This document shows positions 35,676 to 43,733 of a stretch of 64,000 nucleotides of DNA, piece by piece. A program made the translations under genes and the position numbers. The notes under the pieces are model-generated. The model had not been told where the DNA came from, ran no database searches, and saw only the letters and a list, made by a program, of their open reading frames with translations. The first letter of the stretch is position 1, and each line of letters starts with the position of its first letter. Source of the stretch: Rhodothermales bacterium (GTDB lineage Bacteria > Bacteroidota > Rhodothermia > Rhodothermales > Bin80); assembly GCA_022821385.1 (NCBI GenBank), contig JAJEDR010000074.1, positions 17,403 to 81,402 on the forward strand, in the 5' to 3' direction.

Positions 35676-36189
35676 TCGGATGAGAAGATTTTCGGCGGAC
35701 CGGATCTATCCGGGATTAGCCATGCGTGTTCTTTCCTGTCGAGAATTTTCGTAGGGCTCCTCCTGAAGTTGGCGGTACACGGATGCTCACACTTTAAGTT
35801 AATTTTTGGCGGTAGGGACTCAAGTTTCTCCGGGCCCTCCACTGGTAATTGACTGGAAGTTCACTCATTTGCATGAGTATTCAGATAGCCCCATCCGACA
35901 AAACTATTGAGTGACCCTGACAAAAGAGTATGTGACGCTGGAAAACGTGCTGAACCCAACTCTCATAGCGGTAAGGCCTTGAAACTCGATAAACGAGCGG
36001 AGGGAAAGGTCATTGAGTCTGCCACCTTCACCGCAGGAGCCGAGATACCGCCCCATACCGGCAACCTGGTCGCTGCAGAATGGAACTTTGAGGGGACCGG
36101 TACATTTCCAATTCCGGGCTTTTCACCCCTGCCGGCGTAACGAGTTTCCATGTAACGCTGGAGACCACGTACACCTTTTCAATACTTGG
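35676..36189. other. Gene-poor stretch with a palindrome and a gene remnant
   Basis: These 514 bp separate the NTF2-like gene from the GC-rich block. They hold CCGGAT-CT-ATCCGG (about 35700-35713), the perfect dyad ACTCAT-TTGC-ATGAGT (35863-35878), and the PKD-like remnant annotated separately. Otherwise I see nothing coding. Confidence 0.5.
35907..36186 (+). pseudogene. Frameshifted PKD-like domain remnant
   Basis: A 77-codon frame contains KVIESATFTAGAEIPP and LVAAEWNFEGTGTFPI, which read like the PKD-type beta-sandwich (VVAAEWDFEGDGTFP pattern) found as an accessory domain of secreted hydrolases. The frame stops at 36138, but the neighbouring frame, from 36128, continues the same domain as PAGVTSFHVTLETTYTFS, as expected for the end of a PKD domain. 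So one frameshift splits a fragment whose catalytic part is gone. Parent protein unknown. The remnant runs up to the start of the permease gene. Confidence 0.5.
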
Positions 36190-37632
36190 ATGGCGTCCAC
36201 GCCCCCTGCATCAATCACCGAACGGCTCGACGCAATCAATGAGTTCGACCGCGAGCCTGTCTCCGAGGACGCCCTCCAAGGACCCGGCAACTTTATCGGC
36301 CTCTACGCCGGTGAGCATGTAGCTGGCACGGAGTTCGTCATCGGACCATTGTTCGTCGCCCACGGCGTAGCCGCCGGCGACCTGTTCCTGGGTCTGCTCG
36401 TGGGCAACCTGCTGGCTGTCCTGTCCTGGGCCTTCATCTGCGCACCCATCGCTACGCGCACGCGGCTCAACCTCTACTGGAAGCTCCGCAAGATTGCTGG
36501 CCCGAACCTGCTCTTTGTCTACAACCTCGTCAATGCTGCCATGTTTTGTTTCCTGGCTGGCTCGATGATCTCGGTCGCGGCCACGGCGGTAGGCATCCCG
36601 TTTGATATGACCATGCCCGGCCTCGACGACTTCTATCCCAACAGCGTCGGCTGGGTCGTGACGGTGCTCTTGGTCGGATCGGTTGTGACCGTCCTGGCCA
36701 TCCTGGGCTTTGAAAAGATCGCCTATTTCTCAAAGATTGCCGCGCCGTGGATGTTTCTGGTCTTCGTTGCCTGCGGCGTGGCCGTTCTCCCGCAACTCGG
36801 CGTCACCTCGTTGGGCGACTTCTGGACGGTAGCTAACGAGAAAATCTGGACTGGCGAGCCGCTGTCAGGGCGCATCCGCTTCACATTCTGGCATGTGATG
36901 TTCTTTGCCTGGTTCGCCAACATGGCCATGCACATAGGCATGGCCGATATGACCATCCTGCGCTACGCGAAGAAGTGGCACTACGGCTTCGCGAGTGCCT
37001 TCGGCATGTACCTCGGCCACTATATCGCCTGGGTCGCCTCAGGTATCCTGGTGGCGCTCGCGCTACAGAACGCCAGTGAAGTGGCACCGGGCCCGATTGC
37101 CTATCTGGGCGCAGGCGTGGCGGGCCTCGTGGCAGTGCTCCTCGCCGGCTGGACGACTGCCAATCCGACGATCTACCGCGCGGGCTTGGCAATGCAGACA
37201 ATCACACCAAATTGGAAGCGCTGGAAGATGACCCTCGCGGTGGGAATGATCACCACCATGGCGGCACTCTTCCCGGCGCTGATGATGCGACTCCTGGACT
37301 TCGTAGCACTTTACGGCCTGCTGCTGATGCCGATGGGCGCGGTGATCTTCGCCGACTTCTGGCTGTTGCCGAAGCTGGGCCTGCGACAGGACTACGCGGA
37401 GTGGAAGCAACTCCTCTTCAGCCTCCCCGCTGCGCTAGCGTGGCTCCTCACGTTGGGAGCCTGCCTACTCCTTAATCTCGTCTGGGACGTTGAGATCTTT
37501 TTCTTGGGCCTGCCGGGATGGTTCATCGCCACGGGCCTATACGTTGCGCTAAGCGTAGCACAGCAGCGGCGCGTTCCAGTTCCACAGTCCAGCACGCCGA
37601 CTACAGACTTTCTTTCCGAAGAGATTACATGA
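36190..37632 (+). CDS. NCS1-family nucleobase:cation symporter-like permease
   Basis: A 480-residue inner-membrane transporter with about 12 hydrophobic segments. FIGLYAGEHVAGTEFVIGPL, LFVAHGVAAGDLFLGLLVGN and APIATRTRLNLYWKLRKIAG near the N-terminus, and GWTTANPTIYRAGLAMQTIT later, resemble cytosine/purine permeases (CodB-like NCS1). The start is ATG 36190 (MASTPPASITERLD). Its stop overlaps the next ATG by 4 bp (ATGA). It opens a GC-rich block with a sugar isomerase and a kinase fragment, so its real substrate may be a sugar or polyol, not a nucleobase (inference). Confidence 0.85.
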   Translation: MASTPPASITERLDAINEFDREPVSEDALQGPGNFIGLYAGEHVAGTEFVIGPLFVAHGVAAGDLFLGLLVGNLLAVLSWAFICAPIATRTRLNLYWKLRKIAGPNLLFVYNLVNAAMFCFLAGSMISVAATAVGIPFDMTMPGLDDFYPNSVGWVVTVLLVGSVVTVLAILGFEKIAYFSKIAAPWMFLVFVACGVAVLPQLGVTSLGDFWTVANEKIWTGEPLSGRIRFTFWHVMFFAWFANMAMHIGMADMTILRYAKKWHYGFASAFGMYLGHYIAWVASGILVALALQNASEVAPGPIAYLGAGVAGLVAVLLAGWTTANPTIYRAGLAMQTITPNWKRWKMTLAVGMITTMAALFPALMMRLLDFVALYGLLLMPMGAVIFADFWLLPKLGLRQDYAEWKQLLFSLPAALAWLLTLGACLLLNLVWDVEIFFLGLPGWFIATGLYVALSVAQQRRVPVPQSSTPTTDFLSEEIT

Positions 37633-37805
37633 AAACTGCCCTGAAACTCGCTTCGTTCCTCGGCCTCAGCCTGACGGTCGTGCCTGCCTTTCTGGTCTTC
37701 GCGGGTACCATCACATGGACCACCCACGCGACGCTGATGGCTCTCGGCGCGGTGCTTTGGTTCGTCACGGCCCCCTTCTGGATGCCCCATGATGCCCCTG
37801 TTTAA
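37629..37805 (+). CDS. 58-residue two-helix membrane protein
   Basis: A short protein, MKTALKLASFLGLSLTVVPA at the start, with two hydrophobic helices (about 8-27 and 34-50) and a C-terminus APFWMPHDAPV. The ATG overlaps the permease stop (ATGA), strong evidence that it is translated. I have seen similar small proteins beside sugar-catabolic genes in other bacteria, but cannot name a family. It could be an accessory subunit of the permease. Confidence 0.75.
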   Translation: MKTALKLASFLGLSLTVVPAFLVFAGTITWTTHATLMALGAVLWFVTAPFWMPHDAPV

Positions 37806-37937
37806 CCTTGCGAAAAACACCATTCTCCTCCGCGTCAATCCCGATTTGACGGGAGGCTCGTCGAATCAGATCGGTGGATCGGGTGGGCCGTTATCATGGC
37901 GAAGCTTGGAGGGCAATCCTGAACTCGAGATTTGAAA

Positions 37938-39221
37938 ATGATGAATCCAGCGCAGATCGAAATGAGCAACACGGCGACAATGGAGGCGCACCGGTGCGAT
38001 ACCGAACACTTGGGGGAACAGCTCCAGCGGCGGGGAATCGACCTCAACGCCGTCGTTGCGCAGGTGGCCGCCTTTGAAGTGGCCGTGCCCTCCTGGGCTC
38101 TGGGCACCGGCGGTACCCGCTTTGGGCGCTTCCCCGAACCAGGCGAGCCCCGCGACGTCTTCGAGAAGATGGACGACATTGCCGTGATCCAGCAACTTAC
38201 GCGCGCCACGCCACGCGTCTCGCTACACCTTCCGTGGGACGAACCGGATGATCCCGGCGCCCTACGCGACCATGCAACTTCTTTGGGCCTAGGCTTTGAC
38301 GCGGTTAACTCGAACACTTTTCAGGACCAGACTCACCAAGTGCACAGCTACAAGTTCGGCTCGCTCTGCCACACCGACGCGGCGGTGCGTGCGCAGGCCG
38401 TCGCCCACAATGTGCACGTCATTGAAGTGGGCCGAGCGCTCGGCTCCGAGGCGCTCACGGTCTGGCTGGCCGACGGGGCCAACTATCCCGGCCAGATGCA
38501 CCTTAGGAAGAGCTTCGAACGCACGCTTGAGGGCCTCCGCGAAATCTACACCGCGCTGCCAGAGAGTTGGCAGCTTTTTACCGAGCACAAACCCTTCGAG
38601 CCCGCCTTTTATGCTACTGTCGTGCAGGACTGGGGCTCGTCGCTCATGCTGGCGCAGGCGCTAGGACTTCGGGCCTCCTGCCTGGTCGACCTAGGCCATC
38701 ACCTGCCCGACACAAACATCGAACTGGTCGTGGCCCGGCTCGTGACGGCGGGCAAGCTCGGCGGCTTCCACTTCAATGACTCGAAGTATGGCGACGACGA
38801 TCTGACTGCAGGCTCGATCAAGCCGTATCAGCTCTTTTTGGTCTTCAACGAGCTGGTTGATGCGTCCGAGGCAGGCATGCTCGACGCTGCCCCAGCCTAT
38901 ATGATCGATCAGAGCCACAACCTGAAGGATCCAATCGAGGCGCTTTTGATGACGGTGGACAACTTGCGGCAGTCCTACGCAAAGGCACTTCTCGTCGACC
39001 GCGCAGCGCTGGCGCACTATCAGGATACGAACGACGTGGTGATGGCCGAACAGGTGCTTAAGACGGCCTACGAGACGGACGTGCGGCCCCTGATTGCCGA
39101 AGCCCGCCAGCGTTGTGGCGGCGCGCTCAATCCAGTCGCTGCTTTCCGCGCCTCCGGCTATCGCGCGGCGAAAGCCACGGAGCGGACCGGTGTCACCTAC
39201 GCGCCACCGCAAAGCCTTTGA
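37938..39221 (+). CDS. L-rhamnose isomerase / sugar isomerase, Pseudomonas-type
   Basis: A metal-dependent TIM-barrel isomerase of 427 residues, the length of the Pseudomonas stutzeri-type L-rhamnose isomerase, which interconverts aldoses and ketoses with broad substrate range. Likely metal ligands are visible in FTEHKPFEP (Glu), SCLVDLGHHLPDTNIE (Asp, His) and LGGFHFNDSKYGDDDL (His, Asp). The early SWALGTGGTRFGRFP and HLPWDEPDDPGALR are typical. ATG 37938 and 37941 are adjacent alternatives. G+C is high here: 38401-38460 holds 40 G or C of 60. It lies 132 bp after the small membrane protein and 13 bp before the rhaB fragment. Confidence 0.88.
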   Translation: MMNPAQIEMSNTATMEAHRCDTEHLGEQLQRRGIDLNAVVAQVAAFEVAVPSWALGTGGTRFGRFPEPGEPRDVFEKMDDIAVIQQLTRATPRVSLHLPWDEPDDPGALRDHATSLGLGFDAVNSNTFQDQTHQVHSYKFGSLCHTDAAVRAQAVAHNVHVIEVGRALGSEALTVWLADGANYPGQMHLRKSFERTLEGLREIYTALPESWQLFTEHKPFEPAFYATVVQDWGSSLMLAQALGLRASCLVDLGHHLPDTNIELVVARLVTAGKLGGFHFNDSKYGDDDLTAGSIKPYQLFLVFNELVDASEAGMLDAAPAYMIDQSHNLKDPIEALLMTVDNLRQSYAKALLVDRAALAHYQDTNDVVMAEQVLKTAYETDVRPLIAEARQRCGGALNPVAAFRASGYRAAKATERTGVTYAPPQSL

Positions 39222-39234
39222 GATTGTGAACATC

Positions 39235-39363
39235 ATGAACTATTACCTCGCCTCCGACCTCGGTACCCCCAGCCGACAGACCGTGCTTGGCACGCTTGAC
39301 GGCGATGCAATACGACTGAGACACCCAAGCCGAAAGTTGAAGGTCATCGGGATAACACCTTAG
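39235..39363 (+). pseudogene. rhaB: Rhamnulokinase, truncated after about 33 codons
   Basis: The frame begins MNYYLASDLGTPSRQTVLGT followed by LDGDAIRLRHPSR, which matches the N-terminus of rhamnulokinases (YYLA-DLGAESGR-x-LGTLDG, the phosphate-binding region of FGGY kinases). After about residue 33 similarity is lost and a stop follows at 39361, giving 42 codons instead of about 480. Even the kept part has drifted: the expected AESGR reads TPSRQ. The position directly after the isomerase is what a rhaI-rhaB operon would show. The rest was probably deleted; the following 900 bp are debris. Confidence 0.65.
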
Positions 39364-40281
39364 ACTGGCGAATTCATTTCCTGCAGTATCGGGACCGGAG
39401 CTGCATTCCCCTAAGAAGCACCGCCACGGATTCACACCATATCGGGTCGCTCCGCTCCCTGCGTGGCTCTGGCAGGTATCCATATATTGGGAACAGACAT
39501 TCTTCCGAGGACTCCTCTGCAATTGCTCCAGAACTTCGGGATCATCCTTTGTCCTGCACTCAATTTGCACTACATGTAACTGCACCAAGTTCTCCCTGCC
39601 ACGCGAGCACGGATTGTGGCGGGCGCTTGTGATGGGGTCGACCTGCGAGCCGCATGAGAATTCCCTTGAAGCCGTAGCCCTTTCCGTCACACCGCGCACG
39701 ATTCAGGCGGCGGGTGCGCTCACTTCAAGCGACTAGATTCCTCAAGTCTTCCAGACATCAGACCTAAATACGACCTAACCAAATACCGATCTTCCTCCAC
39801 CACCTCGTATGCCTCAGTAATCGACGTTAACGGAAGAATTCGACCTCAAATCCAGGCAAACCGACTGCCGGGGATTCGTTCAGTGCGCGGGCCACTGCCC
39901 GCTTCGCCTCGGCTACCTTGCATATTCTGTAGATGGTGCTTAGTCAATTGTTGAGTAACGGTCAGTATAGTGAGTTTCAGTGGGATGTCGACCGTTTTTT
40001 GGACTGCTTGGTCTTCTGGGGATGAATTTTTGGTGCCCGGGTGCATATTCACATATAGAGTCAATGATTCTGTGCTTAACGGATTATCCTATTCAGTAAA
40101 AAACCGAAACCTGTGGGCTCTGTTACTGGCGCCGTGGAGAGCGTATCATACACTATTATGAGGAAAATAGCTACTGTAAACTTGTTTGGTTCGGATAGTG
40201 CGGGATTCACGGAATTTGGTTGGATTAGTATATTGGGGCTGCCATTGCACCTACCCTAACACTAACCAAGCCAGGAGTGTT
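39364..40281. other. Gene-poor debris region
   Basis: About 920 bp with no gene I can support. A 168-codon minus-strand frame (39193-39699) crosses the isomerase end and the kinase fragment antisense and is a shadow. Short broken plus-strand frames (for example around 39620-39736, ending ALTSSD) may be remnants but match nothing I recognise. The end of this stretch supplies the AGGAG at 40273-40277 for the mini-ORF. Confidence 0.5.
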
Positions 40282-40323
40282 ATGTCTGAAAACACAACTG
40301 AAACAGAGCAGATGGATGTTTGA
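40282..40323 (+). CDS. 13-residue mini-ORF coupled to the protease gene
   Basis: ATG 40282 follows a perfect AGGAG (40273-40277) by 4 bases and encodes MSENTTETEQMDV. Its TGA overlaps the protease ATG (TGATG), so ribosomes finishing it can restart on the protease, which has no Shine-Dalgarno of its own apart from this arrangement. It may be a leader for coupling or a decayed gene start. Too short for homology. Confidence 0.45.
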   Translation: MSENTTETEQMDV

Positions 40324-41015
40324 TGGCCAACACCATTCTACGCAATGCCGATGTTATGGTATGGGATGACATCGTAAGTAGAGTATCACCCTACGTAGTT
40401 AAGATAGAATCCCCGGTCTGTACTGGAACAGGGTTTTTGCTAAACACGGGGACGGATTTACCTTTACATGAAATAGCCACCGCCAGACATGTGATTGAAC
40501 AGGCAGGTAAATGGCAATTGCCCCTGACACTAATTTTGAAGGATCAAAAGTGTCTGTATGAGAAGGAGGACTATTCAGTGCTTTCCGACCCAGGGGAAAA
40601 GGATCTTGCTATCCTCTTGGTTCGGAAGAGTAGCTTTCACTTTGAGAGCAGCCCGGTGGATCTCCTTCCAACTGACTTCTTTCTTCCTGCCGGAAGAGAG
40701 GTCGGATGGCTTGGATACTCCGCCGACTTCAACCTGTGTTTCTTTTCTGGTCAGATCAGTGGGAATATCGGAAGTTTTGGCAGTCATGATCACGAATACC
40801 TTATTGATGGAGTGGCAATAAGTGGGGTGAGTGGCGGGCCAATTATTGTTCCCGATCCGCCCCACAATATACATATTGGAGGATTAATTACCGCATATTT
40901 TTCCGATCCTGTGAAAGGCGCTGTTTTGCCCGGTCTCTCAATTGCTCAGGACAGCTCGTCATTACATAAAATGGTTGGTCTTATGAAAATGATAAAAAGT
41001 CACCTTAAAACTTAG
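40323..41015 (+). CDS. Trypsin-like serine peptidase, orphan
   Basis: A 230-residue chymotrypsin-fold protein with no signal peptide, so probably cytoplasmic. The complete triad is visible: His56 in IATARHVIEQ, Asp94 in GEKDLAILLV and Ser170 in VAISGVSGGPIIV; CTGTGFLLN is the usual first strand. There is no PDZ domain, unlike HtrA/DegP. Base composition is lower in G+C than the block to its left (28 of 60 at 40381-40440). ATG 40323 overlaps the mini-ORF stop. Such short intracellular trypsins often occur in accessory or defence regions; here the partner, if any, is unclear. Confidence 0.82.
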   Translation: MANTILRNADVMVWDDIVSRVSPYVVKIESPVCTGTGFLLNTGTDLPLHEIATARHVIEQAGKWQLPLTLILKDQKCLYEKEDYSVLSDPGEKDLAILLVRKSSFHFESSPVDLLPTDFFLPAGREVGWLGYSADFNLCFFSGQISGNIGSFGSHDHEYLIDGVAISGVSGGPIIVPDPPHNIHIGGLITAYFSDPVKGAVLPGLSIAQDSSSLHKMVGLMKMIKSHLKT

Positions 41016-41079
41016 CTGCATTGAAATAAATAAAATGCCTTGTGTTGATTTGTTGGATCCAATCTATTCATAGGAATGA

Positions 41080-41367
41080 TTTAGCTCAACGTGGAAGACT
41101 TTGGGCAACACTTCTGCGAGGCTAACCCCGGAATACGCAGACACGCTTGAAAGACTTCGCCAATTATATTTCAAACAAGAAGTGGAACAAGCAGTCTCAA
41201 CGCAACTCCTACTATCTATCGAATATTTCCACAGGCAAGACAAGATTGCCATAAATTGGCAGTTCAGACGGCAAGGGCAGGAACAGAAGGAATTGGACGT
41301 CTTGGTATATAAGCATCATACTGAGAACCTGCATCTCTACCAAGCAATACGAGTAGCTGTACTCCCT
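41080..41367 (+). other. Open frame without proper start, running into tRNA-Leu
   Basis: After a TGA at 41077 the frame stays open through the tRNA. Its first about 95 codons look protein-like (RLTPEYADTLERLRQLYFKQ, DKIAINWQFRRQG, KELDVLVYKHH), rich in Glu, Lys, Arg and Gln. The only starts are TTG 41101 and later. The ELDVLV segment resembles a nuclease strand, but this is weak. It may be a gene truncated at both ends, next to the tRNA 3' end. Confidence 0.3.
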
Positions 41368-41368
41368 G

Positions 41369-41453
41369 TACCCGGGGTGGGACTCGAACCCACACAGCCT
41401 TTGGGGCCAACGGATTTTGAGTCCGTCGCGTCTACCAATTCCGCCACCCGGGC
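41369..41453 (-). tRNA. tRNA-Leu (anticodon CAA)
   Basis: On the minus strand an 85-nt cloverleaf folds with acceptor GCCCGGG pairing CCCGGGU (one G-U), D-arm from GGCGGAAUUGGUAGACGC, anticodon stem ACGGA/UCCGU with loop CUCAAAA (anticodon CAA, reading UUG), a long class II variable arm, and T-arm GUGGGUUCGAGUCCCAC. Discriminator A73 is typical for leucine. CCA is not encoded. A small dyad, GAGTA-GCTG-TACTC (41351-41364), lies just downstream and may help termination. Confidence 0.96.
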
Positions 41454-41473
41454 AATAAAGCGTTCTACTTATA

Positions 41474-42859
41474 CTAGACCTGAGCGGATCCTGCACAAGA
41501 GGCATAATGGGCATGGAATCGCACGATCGCTTCAATACCCTGCGCGAACCGATCCAGACCAAAATGTTCGTTTGGGGAATGAATCGCGTCAGAATCCAGT
41601 CCGAAACCCATAAGCACACTGTCTAATCCCAGCAAGTGCTTGAAATCAGCCACCACCGGTATACTGCCCCCTATGCGAGTGAAATAGGGGTTGCGGCCGT
41701 AGACATCATTCAATGCTTTTGATGCCGCCGTCATCGCAGCGCTCCCGGTATCAATCAGCACAGGCTGTGCCCCATGTAAGTTCCTGAACTGTAATTGCAT
41801 GGAATCGGGTACGCGCACACGCAGCCATTCCTCCATAAGCCCGGCTATCTCTTCTGGATCCTGATCAGGTACCAGTCGCATGGAAATCTTCGCGCTGGCC
41901 GTTGAGGGCAATACCGTCTTTGCTCCATCCCCGGTATAACCACCCCAGATACCATTACAATCAAGTGTAGGGCGTACCGTTGATGCCTCCAATACTGAAT
42001 AACCTGCTTCCGTGCGTGGTGTCTCAACGCCAACCTCCCGTGCCCAGGCCTCTGCATCAAACGGCAATGCTGCCATTGCACCCCGCTCACGCTCAGAAAG
42101 CGATCTCACACGATCATAAAAACCGTCAATCGCAATCCTGTTTTTCGCATCGTGCATCTCCCCAATCAAGGCCGCCAGCGCGTTGATCGGGTTGTGAATG
42201 GCACCTCCGTATGTACCTGAATGAAGATCTCGGTCCGGTCCTGTTAAAGTGATTTCCACATAGGCCATACCCCGTAAACCATAAGTAATAGAAGGAATTC
42301 CCGGTGCAAACAAGCTGGAGTCCGAAATCACAACTATATCTGCAGCCAGGGCGTCCTTGTGCTCCTTAATGAACCCTGGAAGGCTTGCAGATCCAGATTC
42401 TTCTTCGCCCTCGAGAATTAACTTGAGGTTTACAGGCGGCTTGCCCGCAGTGTCCATCCAGCATTCCAACGCCTTCAGATGCATTAATAACTGACCTTTA
42501 TCATCACAGGCTCCGCGTGCATAGAGCAATCCATTCTTGATCACGGGCTCAAAGGGAGGCGAGTTCCATAGATCAAACGGGTCCGGTGGTTGGACATCGT
42601 AGTGACCATATACGAGAATCGTTGGAAGTGCATCATCAACATGCACCCCACCCGTCACAATCGGATGTCCGTCTGTTTCAGACGACACAGCATCCTTCAC
42701 CCCGATTCCCCGCAGTGCTTCTGTTAACCATTCGGCCGCATCTGCGACACTCTGTGAGTAAGCCGGATCAGTGCTGATTGAAGGGATACGAAGCAAGTCA
42801 ATCAACTCCCCTACAAAACGACTTTGATTCGCCCCTGCATAGTCCAACGCATCGTTCAT
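41474..42859 (-). CDS. M20-family dipeptidase
   Basis: A zinc-dependent peptidase of 461 residues (PepV/CNDP-like clan). The metal ligands are in place: His86 and Asp88 of VYGHYDVQPP, Asp119-Asp120 of GACDDKG, Glu152-Glu153 of LEGEEESG, ISDSS, and the C-terminal His of IHSPNEHFGL. The lid domain includes DLHSGTYGGAIHNPINALA. It hydrolyses dipeptides in the cytoplasm; it has no signal peptide. The start ATG 42859 lies 19 bp after the lipoprotein stop, so it may be in the same transcript as the two lipoproteins and ispH. Confidence 0.93.
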   Translation of the reverse strand: MNDALDYAGANQSRFVGELIDLLRIPSISTDPAYSQSVADAAEWLTEALRGIGVKDAVSSETDGHPIVTGGVHVDDALPTILVYGHYDVQPPDPFDLWNSPPFEPVIKNGLLYARGACDDKGQLLMHLKALECWMDTAGKPPVNLKLILEGEEESGSASLPGFIKEHKDALAADIVVISDSSLFAPGIPSITYGLRGMAYVEITLTGPDRDLHSGTYGGAIHNPINALAALIGEMHDAKNRIAIDGFYDRVRSLSERERGAMAALPFDAEAWAREVGVETPRTEAGYSVLEASTVRPTLDCNGIWGGYTGDGAKTVLPSTASAKISMRLVPDQDPEEIAGLMEEWLRVRVPDSMQLQFRNLHGAQPVLIDTGSAAMTAASKALNDVYGRNPYFTRIGGSIPVVADFKHLLGLDSVLMGFGLDSDAIHSPNEHFGLDRFAQGIEAIVRFHAHYASCAGSAQV

Positions 42860-42878
42860 TTGAAGTTACATTTTTATG

Positions 42879-43400
42879 CTATAGTTCACTTTCGTCACGC
42901 CAGCGGCGCAGCTTCCAGGCGCGGGTTGTGTCCGCGCGAGTAAGCAGGAAATTTACGTTACCATCACCTCTAAATACCTCGCCATTGTCTAGGCCAATGG
43001 CAAGATTAAAGCTCCGCACCGCAATCGCCCGCGTGCCCTCATCGAAAACCTGCCTAGAAATTATCTGATTCCACTGCAACTGCACTTCTACAACACTCTC
43101 AAACATTCTGCGAGTTGTTTCGAGCTCCTGCCCGAACCCCCACTCCCGCTCAATGCCCGTATCAAAATCCGTATAGATAAACACGAAAGACGAATCAATA
43201 AGCGGTTCATACAGGGAGAGGTCCCGCAGTTCATACGCGTTCCTGAAATTGGTGAAGTAGCCCTCAATGGTCTTGGGGTCGCCCAGTAGATCACCAAACG
43301 GATCCCCCTCTCCGATGGCCGGTGCAAACGGATTGCATGCGGCCAACATAAGCGGCAGAACCACGACTGCCATCCCGGATATGTAGACTTGGCGTGTCAC
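42879..43400 (-). CDS. NTF2-like lipoprotein A
   Basis: A 173-residue lipoprotein with lipobox LMLAAC (Cys22). The mature part has an NTF2-like pattern: YFTNFRNAYELRDLSLYEPL, SFVFIYTDFDTG, and a closing strand AWKLRRWRDESEL. It resembles the lipoprotein at 43734-44294 in layout and in the terminal W-x-L-x-RWRD motif, so the two are probably paralogues. It lies between the Fpg/Nei-type remnant and the M20 dipeptidase gene. Function unknown; such domains often bind small ligands. Confidence 0.75.
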   Translation of the reverse strand: MTRQVYISGMAVVVLPLMLAACNPFAPAIGEGDPFGDLLGDPKTIEGYFTNFRNAYELRDLSLYEPLIDSSFVFIYTDFDTGIEREWGFGQELETTRRMFESVVEVQLQWNQIISRQVFDEGTRAIAVRSFNLAIGLDNGEVFRGDGNVNFLLTRADTTRAWKLRRWRDESEL

Positions 43401-43478
43401 TGCAGAATTTCAGGGAATTATCTCCATGAGCTTCATTTTTCAAACGAGGCTGTTGGGCGATTGTCCCGGTTACAGGCA

Positions 43479-43574
43479 TTAATGCTTTTGACATCTGTCG
43501 CACCAATATGTATCCGGTGAACTGACAACTCGCCTAGTTTCCCCGTACCCATTGCAGGTGGATACTCTGTCTCA
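43479..43574 (-). pseudogene. Fpg/Nei-type zinc-finger C-terminus remnant
   Basis: A minus-strand fragment between stops reads STCNGYGETRRVVSSP then DTYWCDRCQKH. This matches the C-terminal zinc finger of formamidopyrimidine-DNA glycosylase/endonuclease VIII (C-x2-C-G, then YWCPRCQ). The second Cys of the first pair is Tyr, and nothing upstream in frame remains. It lies in the 333-bp gap (43401-43733) between two lipoprotein genes; I see nothing else in that gap. Confidence 0.4.
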
Positions 43575-43733
43575 ACGCGCCTGTTCAGGCCATCTAGACT
43601 TCCCTTGTAAGTGGTTCAACTCTGACCATCTTTGCAGTCCACTTACCGAAATTGGCATGATCTTTTTGCTGCTTGCGGATTACTCCGTGTTGCCAACTCA
43701 GAAAATTCCACAGACTTGGTGACATGAGTGCCC

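Noticed and set aside
39193..39699. 168-codon minus-strand frame over the isomerase end and debris
   Set aside because: It is antisense to the isomerase C-terminus and the kinase fragment, both clearly coding on the plus strand; no motif is recognised.
41053..41062. Palindrome TTGGATCCAA after the protease gene
   Set aside because: Ten bases are likely by chance in 64 kb and there is no T-run, so it is not a terminator.
41101..41613. 170-codon plus-strand frame with a TTG start
   Set aside because: It runs through tRNA-Leu and into the antisense of the dipeptidase gene; only the part before the tRNA looks protein-like and that part is noted separately.
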